Positions 53,001-62,857 of a stretch of DNA of 64,000 bases are shown here, in pieces. The stretch lies in the NCBI GenBank assembly GCA_030180135.1, contig CM058230.1, positions 57,506,580 through 57,570,579 of the forward strand. Direction: 5' to 3'. How positions within the stretch are numbered: position 1 is the first letter of the stretch; the number at the start of each line of letters is the position of its first letter. The translations under genes and the position numbers were made by a program. The notes below the pieces were generated by a model. That model saw only the letters and a list, made by a program, of their open reading frames with translations. It did no database searches and had not been told where the DNA came from. The stretch is from Orychophragmus violaceus (taxonomy: Eukaryota > Streptophyta > Magnoliopsida > Brassicales > Brassicaceae).

Positions 53001-54471
53001 TAGAGGAAAGAAGGCAGTAACTTCTAAATGGGTTTTCACTATCAAGTATAGAAGTGATGGAGAAGTGGAGAGATACAAAGCAAGGCTGGTTGCAAGAGGC
53101 TTTACTCAAACCTATGGAAAAGATTACTTGGACACTTTTGCACCAGTGGCTAAGCTTCACACGGTTAGGATCATCTTGTCTTTAGCAACAAACCTTGATT
53201 GGGAACTTTGGCAAATGGATGTCAAGAATGCATTCCTTCAAGGAGAGCTTGAAGATGAGGTATACATGAGACCACCTTCTGGTCTTGAGAGCATTGTGAA
53301 ACCAGGGAACGTTCTAAGGCTCAAGAAAGCTATCTATGGACTCAAGCAATCACCTAGAGCGTGGTACCATAAGTTGAGCTCAACCCTTATGCAAAGAGGA
53401 TTTAAGAGGTCTGAAGGAGATCATACTTTGTTCACTCTACAAGATCAGGAAGGTATCATTGTTATCCTTGTTTATGTGGATGACATTATCATTTCAGGGA
53501 GTAACAAGTCAGGTATTCAAGAAACTAAAGCCTATCTTAAATCTGTGTTTGACATTAAGGATCTCGGTACTCTAAAGTATTTCCTTGGGATAGAAGTTTG
53601 TCGGTCTGATGAAGGACTCTTCTTATCTCAAAGGAAGTACACACTTGATTTGTTGTCTGAAGCAGGAAAGATTGGATCGAAACCAGCTAAGACACCCTTG
53701 GAAGAAGGCTACAAAGTCATAAGAGAGGGGGAGCTTGAAGACAGACCATTTGAGGATATCACTCACTATAGAAGGATTGTTGGTAAGCTAATCTACTTAA
53801 CCATAACCAGACCTGATTTGTGCTTTGCTGTGAATCAGATAAGTCAACATATGCAAGCACCAAAGATGCACCATTGGAACATGGTTGAAAGGATACTCAG
53901 ATATCTAAGTGGCTCTCCGGGTCAAGGTATTTGGATGGGCTGCAATCAAAGCACAGAGATAGTTGGGTATTGTGATGCCGATTGGGCAGGAGATAGAGTG
54001 GACAGAAGGTCAACAACTGGATATTGCACATTCATTGGAGGCAATCTAGTTACTTGGAAGAGTAAGAAGCAGAAGATAGTCTCTTGTTCTAGTGCTGAAG
54101 CTGAGTATAGAGCAATGAGGAAGTTGGTGACCGAGTTAGCATGGATAAAAGGCCTTCTTGCAGATTTGGGGATTGTAACAGCCAAGCCTATCACCATGCA
54201 TTGTGATAATCAAGCAGCCATTCATATTGCATCAAATTCAGTCTTCCATGAAAGGACCAAGCACATAGAAGTGGATTGTCACAAAGTGAGGCAGATGATT
54301 GAGCAAGGAGTGTTGTTACCATGCTATACAAGAAGTGAAGAACAATTAGCTGATGTGTTTACCAAGGCAGCTAGTCTAAAGGTGTGTGAGTCCATTCACA
54401 CCAAGCTCGGACTTGTGGAGCTGCCGGAATCCTCTAAAGCCTTGGAGACTACACTCTTTTTCCCTTCATGA
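50041..54471 (+). pseudogene. Copia d Gag-Pol with a single amber stop
   Basis: Start at ATG 50041 (MENSRVVIPVILKG), chosen over an upstream ATG at 49984 because c and e start at the same residue. The frame is open to TAG 52873-52875 where copia c has AAG (Lys), then open in the same frame to 54471. Gag, CCHC (CDFCKKSGHLKDRC), protease DSGASHHMI, integrase HHCC and DDE lie before the stop. RT (YVDD near 53478), RNase H and the rest lie after it. One base change separates it from an open frame. A suppressed stop used for gag-pol control is conceivable but unsupported, because a and c have none. Confidence 0.9.
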
Positions 54472-54503
54472 AGTTTTATCCCAAGTGGTTTTCTTCATGA
54501 AGG
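54463..54503 (+). ncRNA. Conserved 3' hairpin of copia d
   Basis: CCTTCATGAAG (54463-54473) and CTTCATGAAGG (54493-54503) form a perfect 11-bp stem with a 19-nt loop. Confidence 0.78.
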
Positions 54504-54565
54504 TTTTTAATGAGGTAGATCTCCTTTGCTGTTCCAAGCTTGATTCATCTCTTGAATTCAAGCTT

Positions 54566-54574
54566 GAGGGGGAG
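54566..54574 (+). other. Polypurine tract of copia d
   Basis: GAGGGGGAG before TATTGAAATGG. Confidence 0.9.
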
Positions 54575-54956
54575 TATTGAAATGGAGATCACATAGTGAG
54601 CTATATTGAATATAGTGAACTATACTGGATGTGAGCTATATTGAATATAGTGAACTATACTGGACGTGAGCTATATTGAGTAAAGATCATATAGTGAACT
54701 ATATTCAGAAGAAGACAAAAACAGTCACACTTTTATGACCGTTGAAACTCACTTGTTTTTAATTCTTTGTAAACCCTAGAGTAACTAGTATATATATTTG
54801 TTGTAACCTGTTTAATAATATACAGAGAATTATTCTTCTCTTACAGCCGCTCTTTTACTCTAGTGCACAAGAACCTTAATTTTGGTTCTTTGTGTGTTCT
54901 TCACAATTTTACTTCATTCTACCTTATTCTCTCAATCTCAATCTCATATTCTAACA
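54575..54956 (+). mobile_element. Copia d 3' LTR
   Basis: Copy of 49445-49826, followed by the ACATC duplication. Confidence 0.9.
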
Positions 54957-54961
54957 ACATC

Positions 54962-55187
54962 ATCTTGACAACCACCATGATGATCATTCCCATATATTTG
55001 CTTCCAGATTGCTTAGGTGTGTGACCCTATAGGATCATATAATACTGGCAGTAAGTCTACAACTTACAGACTGCAAGAGGCTTCTAGCAAAACATTGCAA
55101 CCGCCCAGTATCATACAACATGCCTGATCTCGACACACAACTATCGTTAGAGTAAGTACAATGTGATTTCAGGACATAATCCCAACA
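54962..55187 (-). mobile_element. X2 3' LTR, second part
   Basis: Resumes the LTR after copia d and ends ATCCCAACA as in X1. Confidence 0.8.
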
Positions 55188-58100
55188 ATCTCCCACTTGT
55201 ACTAGAATCACCTATTCCTATAATCCCTTCGTCTCTACATCTCGATATGGCATAAGGCAAGAGACTGTGTCATCCATATTATAGCCAATATCACGTTCAA
55301 CGAACTCCTGATCTATACTGATAAAACAAACGACTGACAATCACCTCGTTTGAGCACGGCCATGCATTTTCTCAGTATCAAATCTTCGATGGGCCCTGAG
55401 ATATTTATCTCCTGTTATATAGGAGGGACAAATCCCATCTTGTTCCATCCCTGTTTCTACACACACTTCATGACACGCCTAAGCAATGCCGTTATAGCCG
55501 CCAGTTACGGAACGACGTTTGACAAGGTCAAAGCGCACTAATTCATATGCTAGAAAGCATGATGAACTCAGGTCCAAGGACTATACTCATTAGTCGTAAT
55601 GAGAACCTCCCATGACACATATATAACTATCTTGTGGAGTTCTCATTAGCGGGTCTTGTCCGATCATATGTTCACCAACATATATCTATGTGATTGACTG
55701 TGATAATCATATCATTGACTCCATGAAACTTAGTCCAACAGTCACCTCACATGCTAGTCTCGCGCGATTGTTGGTGTCCCACTTCAACAACCTCGACTAG
55801 GGACAATCATAATTGATGTCATCTTTTACTTATAGGGTTTCATGATCAAGTCCTCAACTTGATGACCTATAAGATGAACATAAAATACTTTGGGACCATT
55901 ATTTAATCATCCAATAATTAAATAATACCGATGTCAGTTTTAACTTACACAAACATTGCCATAGCATGTCTATGTAAAGATTATAACATAACTAAAATAA
56001 CTTCCACTAGAATCAAGATCACGTCTTCAAATATCTAGTACCTACAGCAACAGTACGAAACTCATGCTTAGGTTGTGAGAGATGTTGCGGTATTCTTTCT
56101 TGGAACCATTCCAACAAACCACACCGCTATTCTTTAATAAGCATTATTCTACGGTCCACTGCTTGGAGACCTTTCCAACAGATAACGCCGTTACACAGGC
56201 AAAGAGATATAACCAGGTGGGAACCGGGAATCATCTTTGTCCGTCTAACTACTCATAACAGATTCGTCATTTTTCCTCAGTTGAATAAGAACTATCCTTA
56301 GTGTTTCTCAAACACTTGAGGATATTCCTTACAACTGTCCAGTGACTTTTACCGGAACAAATTGGTATCTTCTCGTCATGTTGTGTGCGTCAGTTACATC
56401 AGACGAGTGAAAAATATGGCATTCATGATGGATTCTATTGCATAAGCAAAAGGAATCACACTCATAGATACTAGCTCAGCCAGTGTCCAAGACACATCAT
56501 CTTGCTAAGATTATTGCCATAAAACCTTTGGTGTGAAGCCATTCTTGGAATTAAGCACATTTGAACTGTCCAATACCTTATCACCATAAGGATTCTGACA
56601 CGATCTAATTATCCTTCCAATCCATTTCAATGGACCCTTATTCCAAGAACTTTCGCGGCTTCTCCCACGTCTATCTTTAAATTTGACTTCCGACCCAAAT
56701 CTTGACAAGACTTTAGCGCCGGGACGTCGTTTATGAGATTAAGTATGTTATAAACATACAGTGCGAGAATTGCAACTACGCTCCCATTAGTTTACTTGTA
56801 AACGCACGGTTTCTATACGTTCCTGATCAAGTCAAAACCTTTGACCGTTTTAACAGAACATAGGTTCCAACTCCAAGGTGTTTGCTTCAATCCAGAAATG
56901 GATCGGTGAAGCTAACATACATTCCTAGTTAATTTTCGGTGTTGGGGCTCACCTTCGCTTCTTTGAATTTCGCAGGCTCGTCACTTTTCAATGATCAACA
57001 GATCACAACAATCGGTCATGAGGAATCACCCTCGGTTTAGTGACGGATCCATTAGGATCATCGAACTTCAGGCTCCACATGTGTAGATCCTACAACACTC
57101 TATAGATTCAACTGCTGCTCTCCCTCAACAGGTTAAACAGCCTCCTGTGTTTCTCGAATTTCTTCGAGCTGTACTTTTACTCCCACTGTTCTTCTTGGAA
57201 AGACAGAGTTCCGAACAACAAGGCTTTGTTCTCGGATTGGTTGCAAAAAATACCAAGCCTCGGTTTCCCTAGGACAATCGGCGAAGCAGCCCTTATCAGA
57301 TTTGGGTTCAAGTTTGTTTGTTGACAACTGCCTTACACAAACCTTGCAATCCCAATTAATCAGAAAACATATTTGGAAATCACCCATTCCACATACAATG
57401 TGGTGTCTTTCAACTGATTCTGATAGAAAACTATTTGGCGTAAACATATTCATTTTAGAGCGTATTTTAAAAGGGTAATGGAAGATTCCTGTGACTCATC
57501 ATTAATCGGAGCATATCTAATAAGGTCCGATTCGTTCTCTCAGAAACACCATTTAGGTTTTCAGGAGAAAAGAGCTGTGACATGACTTCACACTTACTTA
57601 GATGATCACCCAATTCTTGACTCAAGTATTTTTCTCCGCGATCTAATCGAGGATCTCAATACTTCTGTCAAATCGGTTCTATACTTCATTTTGGAACTCC
57701 TCAAAGGATTCCTACTCGTGTCTCATCAAAAGAACACAACCATACTTATTGATGCCATCAATAAGGTAATGAAGTACTAAAGATTTCCTTTGGCATTGAT
57801 GCTCATCGGGCCACATATATCAGTACGTGTAAGGCCCAATAAGCCTCGGGCCCTTTTCTTTAGCTCTGCTAAAGAAGCCTTAGTCATTTGGCCCAGCAGG
57901 CAGAATTCATATCTCAAACGATTTATAATCAAATGAGCCTAAAGCCCATAATAATGGAACTTCTAAATCCACTTCACTCTGTGTGGTCAAAACGACTATG
58001 CTAAGAAAAAATCGAGTTCAAGTCATCAGACTTAAACCGATTGGTATTTATGTTATATATACAAGCGTACATTGGTTTAAGATATAAAACCCATTATCAA

Positions 58101-58300
58101 AAGGGGTGCTACCATATAATATTTCATTAAGATCAAAAGAGCAAAACTTGTCTTTTATCAGAATGAAAAACATCCAAATTCTTACAAGAAAATGAAAGAC
58201 ATCTCTGCTTAAAGCAGGTACATAGTAGCAATTACTTAATTCAAAAACCAAGCTTGAAAGGCTCCTACAAGTGGAGAATCTCTACGGCTCATGCAGCAAC
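55188..58300 (-). pseudogene. X2 pol remnant
   Basis: Collinear with the X1 pol remnants but without copia a. On the minus strand it reads FELSNCYYVPALSRDVF and KDKFCSFDLNEILYGS (~58250-58100), integrase-like NGVSERTNRTLLDM (~57540) and the RNase H-side NILKCLRNTKD (~56320). It has many stops and shifts. It serves as the empty-site reference for copia a (near 56366). Function lost. Confidence 0.7.
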
Positions 58301-58673
58301 TATTGAGATGAAGAATTGATATGGCTCATCATACCATCCTTGGTTCACATTTGAATGCTAAGGAGAGAATATGACCGTTGGAATGAGGCGCATACACACT
58401 TACCATACCCGGATGGATACTCTCTTTCCAAAGGGGATATTACCTTCATTCCATTTTTGTATAGTTGTGTTTATTACCTAACCTAGTTGTGTCTTCATAT
58501 ATATGTGTTGTAAATCCTTTTGATGAATACACAGAGAATTATTCTTCTCTACAGCCGCTTTCTTACTCTCTCTCTCTCTAGCGCATAAGAACCCTAATTT
58601 GGTTCTTGGTGTGTTCTTCACAATTCTACTTCATTCTAACTGATTCTCTTACACTAAATCTCATATTCTTACA
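58301..58673 (+). mobile_element. Copia e 5' LTR
   Basis: 373 bp, ends TATTCTTACA. Similar to the copia c LTR from its second TATTGAG onward. Confidence 0.85.
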
Positions 58674-58685
58674 TGGTATCAGAGC
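58674..58685 (+). other. Primer-binding site of copia e
   Basis: TGGTATCAGAGC after the LTR. Leader 58686-58920 has no gene. Confidence 0.88.
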
Positions 58686-58920
58686 CATAAGCTCCTATAC
58701 CTATTTATTTCCGCATAAACTCTGATTTTTATAGTCCTTGTTCATCTTATTCTTAAGCGTGTTCCTAAAGCATCCGACTGTTGTTCTTGAAAGCACTAAA
58801 ACTCTCAAGCATTCCTTCTTGGTTTATTCTCTTTGGTGTGTGTTCTCTGTGAGTTGAGAACTTGTTTATTCAGAAGCTTACCTTGAAAACTCCCTCCCTT
58901 GCATCAAATCTGTTTTAGCA

Positions 58921-60265
58921 ATGGAGAACTCAAGGGTAATCATTCCTGTGACTCTTAAGGGTGCCAACTACATTGTTTGGGCCAGGATGGTGAAGTCTGC
59001 TCTTGGAGGCAGAGGTTTATGGAAGTACATCATGAGGAGCACAGCTCCAGAGAAGGTGGTGAAGGCAAAAGAAGGTAAGGAAGATGTTGAGCATGAGGAC
59101 ACATCTGAAGCTGATGAAGAAGTGTGGGTTCAAGGGGATCAAAATGTCCTCTCCATACTTCAAAGCTCACTGGACCAACATCTCTTGGAGGCTTACTCCT
59201 ACTGTGTGACTTCAAAGCAGCTATGGGATACCATTGAGAAGGTTTATGGAAACAAAACAAATCTCACCCGAGTCTTTGAAGTTAAGCTGGCCATTAACAA
59301 CCTCCAGCAAGAAGATATGGAGTTTAAGGCTCACTTTGGCAAGTTTAGCTCACTGTGGTCAGAGATGGAGATGTTAAGGCCACCAAGCAGTGACCCTTTG
59401 GTGTTGCAAGAAAGGAGAGAGCAAGATAAAGTCTTTGCTCTTCTGCTCACCTTGAACTCATCCTACAATGGGATGATTAAGCACATCCTGAGGGCAGACA
59501 CTCTACCTGATATTGATGATGTGTGTGGAAAGATTCAAAAAGAGCAAGGTTCATTTGGGCTGTTCAAAGGGAAATGAGAGTTGGTAACCGCCAATAAAGG
59601 TGTGTTTCATGCTGAGGAAAGGCAGGACCATGGAGGTGACAAGAGAGGGGTCTTGATGTGTGAGTTTTGCAAGAAGAGTGGGCACTTGAAGGATAGATGC
59701 TGGCGCCTTCATCCTAACCTCAGACCATCATCTCACAACAACCGGTTCAAAGATCAAAGGGCAAACTACTCATATGGTGCAGCTGGACCAGGTTCTTCTT
59801 CAATGCAGCAATGTGATGAAGGGAGAGCAATGGTGGTCCATCAAGCACCAGCTGTGACTGCTCAGAATGATGTGGTAAGGAGGTCTGACCTTGAGGCTCT
59901 CATTAAAGCTCTCAAGGAGAACTCTGGTATGATCCTTGGCACTTCACTCTTTGCTTCAAACAAACTGAAACCTTTGATCAATTATTCAGGAGGCTCTCAT
60001 AATATGATAAGTGATTCTAGGTTGATAAATAATGTTGAACCTGCCTTAGGAAGTGTAGTAATTTCAAATGGTGATAAGATTCCAATACAAGGCATAGGAA
60101 ATCTGAAACTATTTGACAAAGAATCTAAAGCTTTTTATATGCCTAGTTTCACTTCCAACTTAGTGTCTGTAAAAAGAATAGCCACTGATCTAAATTGCAA
60201 TGTTGTTTTTAGTCCTAATGATGTTGTGTTTCAGGATATTAAGGCAAGTAAGTTGATTGGGAAAG
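58921..60265 (+). pseudogene. Copia e gag-protease fragment, inactivated
   Basis: ATG 58921 (MENSRVIIPVTLKG), close to copia c. In-frame TGA at 59575-59577 replaces a Gly codon after LFKGK, and the frame continues beyond. CCHC knuckle CEFCKKSGHLKDRC is intact. The protease site reads NYSGGSHN where c has IDSGASHH, so the catalytic Asp is lost. The fragment ends at 60265 after DIKASKLIGK. Confidence 0.9.
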
Positions 60266-60273
60266 CAAAAACT
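60266..60273 (-). other. Eight bases of Athila-type internal sequence beyond the LTR end
   Basis: Minus-strand AGTTTTTG directly after the LTR's CA end, the same bases that follow the Athila-like 5' LTR at 12688. See findings. Confidence 0.5.
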
Positions 60274-61494
60274 TGATAGGTCAAGAATTAATCCCTATAC
60301 TAAACTGCAAGTGAACAGCAATGTCAAAGTAGTATATAGGGTTATCGAATCCACAGGGACACTTGGTCTCAAGAGAATCAAACCGTAGGGAATGAATACT
60401 AGAAATAAGCAATGTGTTTGTATTGAAAGCAGTGCAAGAAAGTAAATCAGTAGCAGAGATTATTGGTTGTGAAAGCAAGTAATTAAAAGCGTCAAACCTA
60501 GGGTATTCTCAGGAAAACAGACTAGCAAACAGTTCATTCAGCAAAGATCTAATTAAGCACAGTTCTAGAACTCAAAACACGGATATAGAATTAACCAAAT
60601 TCCTTTGCGATAATTCTCTAAGCCTAAGTGCAGCAAACCAAACTTCCGTTTGCGAGAACTAACAGATTAAACTAGCAATAAGTCCAAGTTTGATATGTTC
60701 ACAATTATCCTAAACCAAACTTTCGTTTGCGCAAAGTTTAATTGCCCAATTTAATTAGTTCTGGTTCCTAAACCCCACTTCCGTGACGTATTTAGCAACC
60801 TAAGATCTAGATTCTAATTGATCAGGTTAGAACTAGCTTTAAGCACAATTAAATTGAAGAACAGATATAGTTTGAATCCTTAACTGAAATTGAACAAGTC
60901 TAGCAAGTCATGAAATCCTATGTGAGAAACCCTAAGTCTAACTAGGAATCTACTCAGACATAGATAATGAAAACATGATCATATGATAAGTAAATTGCAT
61001 AAAAGAATAAGAGTAAAAGGGGTTCGAAATCTTCTCCAAATACAGATGATGAATCAGGTTCAGATCAGCCCCAAAAGCTCTAAAAATCCTCTGCTCTTAA
61101 TTATGAAAGTCTATTATAAAGCGTATGTCAAAAACTTCTAATAAAAACTCTAAAAACTCTATTATATAGGCATAATCTCGGATGGGGCTTCTGTGTAAAT
61201 ACTGGAACTATCTTGGGCTTCTTTGTAAATCTTCAATACTTGTCAAACCGACGTGTACGGCCCATCTCGCGACTGCATCGATCGATGCATTGAGTGCAAC
61301 GATCGACGCATGATCAATTATACGAATAGTGAGTTAAGCTCTCGGCCAAAACGTCCCAAAAGTCCCAAAATGCTCCAAATATCTCCAATTAGCTCCAATC
61401 CTGATTTAACCTGTAAAAGACTCTAAACAAAGACAAAAGACACTAAAACACATCTATATCATGGTCTAAAATGGGTAAAAACCATGATATATCA
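60274..61494 (-). mobile_element. LTR of an Athila-like element
   Basis: 1,221 bp; on the minus strand TGATATATCATGG to GACCTATCA. Same family style as 11543-12687 (shared start, shared CCCTATATACTAC wording). Contains a palindrome pair at 61278/61299. Abutted on the right by a polypurine tract, so it is the 3' LTR of the element extending to 64000. Confidence 0.8.
61278..61306. repeat. Paired TCGATCGA-type palindrome, 21-bp spacing (Athila-like LTR)
   Basis: TCGATCGA at 61278 and ACGATCGA at 61299 in GCATCGATCGATGCA context. Confidence 0.8.
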
Positions 61495-61508
61495 ACTCCC
61501 CCACACTT
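61495..61508 (-). other. Polypurine tract of the Athila-like element
   Basis: Minus-strand AAGTGTGGGGGAGT before the LTR, preceded by an 8-bp hairpin (TTTGCTTG 61513-61520, CAAGCAAA 61525-61532). Two further copies of the same purine motif lie near 61668 and 62430. Confidence 0.85.
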
Positions 61509-62545
61509 AGCCTTTGCTTGCCCTCAAGCAAAACATAGAACTAAAACATGGTGAAGAGGTTTGAAAACTCTTCAGAAACTCATTTCATCTTAGAAGCTAC
61601 AATACTCAGATTCCCCTTAGTAAACCACTGAAAGAATCAATCACAGGATATCAAGACCAACATGTACTTCCCCCACACTTAGCAACTGTCCTAGGTAAAC
61701 TCCACAATCACATTCAAGCTTTCAAATTCTCCCTACTGACTTCTGCAAGTATTTAAGTGCGGTCTCACCTAAGGAGTATCGATCTAAAGGCACATGGATT
61801 CTTACCTAATCAGCTCTAGACCACCATACTATCTTTCTCTAGTCCCTTTCTTCTCTTTCCCTTCTTTAACAACTGATTTTTCCCCACTGGGTATCATTTT
61901 ATTTTTTTTATCAGTGTTCTTCCCGTTATGGGGTGTACTTTGGACACATTCCATGGATCACATGAGAGATAATAGTGTTTGCTACTATTCTCATGACCAC
62001 TTCGGAGTTACTAACTCATCCTCAGTTTATTATTTTTTTTTTTTTTTACTTTATAGAAGGGGAGAAGGGGACTAAATAGGACAGGTTTACAGGCTGTGTC
62101 AGAACTAACAGGGAATCCGACATAAAGTATACCAAGCCCTTAGGTGAGAAAATCTAAGTCAGTATTAGGGGTGAAGTCAGTAAAAGGATCCTCTGATACC
62201 TGAAGTGATGTGGGTGTTCCCAGTAGGTTGATCTGTGTCTGGGTTTTCTAATAGTCAGAGATAGATCCTGCAACTTCATCCCAATGGTTACTTAAGTTCC
62301 TGCAAGTCTTGTAAATCTCCTCAGAAAATCATAGTTTCTTACTTAAACAGTTTTGACTCAATAAAACAAAAAATTTTGAAAAACGAACTGACTCTTAAGA
62401 AAACAGAAAGATAAACGTCAGTAGCACCTCCCCCACACTTAAGACACACTGTCCCCAGTAGTGTCCAGCGAAGGATCGGTAAAAAGAAAATAAAAAAATT
62501 GAAAAGGTGAGTTTATGTCTGTCGGGTTACCTCTGTCGCTAAGCA

Positions 62546-62681
62546 TCGATCGGTGCATTAGATGCATCGACCGTTACTTGGCGACTTTCGTGTATGGTCG
62601 ATCGTTGCTCAGGACCGCAACGATCGCTGCAATGCGATTCCTTTCGTATTGTGGCGATCGCTGCATAAATGCATCGATCGC
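62546..62681. repeat. Three paired TCGATCG-type palindromes
   Basis: Pairs at 62546/62567 (21 bp), 62598/62620 (22) and 62654/62674 (20). Boxes here drift to CGATCGCTGCA and CGATCGTTGC. Confidence 0.7.
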
Positions 62682-62793
62682 TGCACTGCGATTTAATCCG
62701 AGACCTGCAAACATGACTGCACCAGAAACAAAAACAAACGTAAAATCCTAACAAAAACACCAAAAATTAAAAAGAAAAACACCAGTACCTAAT

Positions 62794-62841
62794 GGTGGGT
62801 TGCCTCCCACCCAGCGCTTGTTTAAGGTCAATAGCTTGACC
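62794..62841 (-). ncRNA. Tandem hairpin motif after the gag-protease stop
   Basis: Two perfect 6-bp stems: GGTCAA...TTGACC (62826-62841, loop of 4) and GGTGGG...CCCACC (62794-62811, loop of 6). The second lies in a GGGTGGGAGGCAACCCA context that I recall as very conserved in plant Athila-type elements. Confidence 0.6.
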
Positions 62842-62857
62842 GGACGCGCAAGATTTT

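Larger units (their letters stand above)
49445..54956 (+). mobile_element. Copia element d (complete structure, one amber codon, 5,512 bp)
   Basis: LTRs 49445-49826 and 54575-54956 (382 bp each, apparently identical); target duplication ACATC at 49440-49444 and 54957-54961. Inserted in the X2 LTR. Primer site, hairpin and polypurine tract present. Confidence 0.9.
48975..60265 (-). mobile_element. Element X2: second copy of the X copia family, truncated, with d and e nested
   Basis: 3' LTR 48975-49444 plus 54962-55187 (split by d); polypurine tract by 55188 (minus AAGTGGGAGAT). Body 55188-58300 is collinear with X1 14314-15482 plus 21091-23065. At 58301 copia e begins, and the rest is lost beyond the junction with the Athila-like element. 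Its own gag and 5' LTR are not in the window. Confidence 0.8.
58301..60265 (+). mobile_element. Copia element e (5' part only)
   Basis: 5' LTR 58301-58673 starting TATTGAGATGAAG after flank GCAAC, primer site, leader and the first ~450 codons. It breaks off at 60265 inside pre-integrase. X1 lacks this insertion at the same place (about 23065), which confirms the left border. The 3' part and right LTR are absent. Confidence 0.88.
61533..62857 (-). other. Long non-coding 3' region of the Athila-like element
   Basis: About 1.3 kb without reverse transcriptase or integrase in any frame. Holds two spare polypurine-like motifs, a T-run at 62030-62047, palindrome pairs at 62546-62681 and a double hairpin at 62794-62841. 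Confidence 0.65.

Noticed and set aside
61794..62075. 93-aa plus-strand hydrophobic ORF
   Set aside because: It lies opposite the non-coding 3' region of the Athila-like element and depends on a poly-T run; no support.
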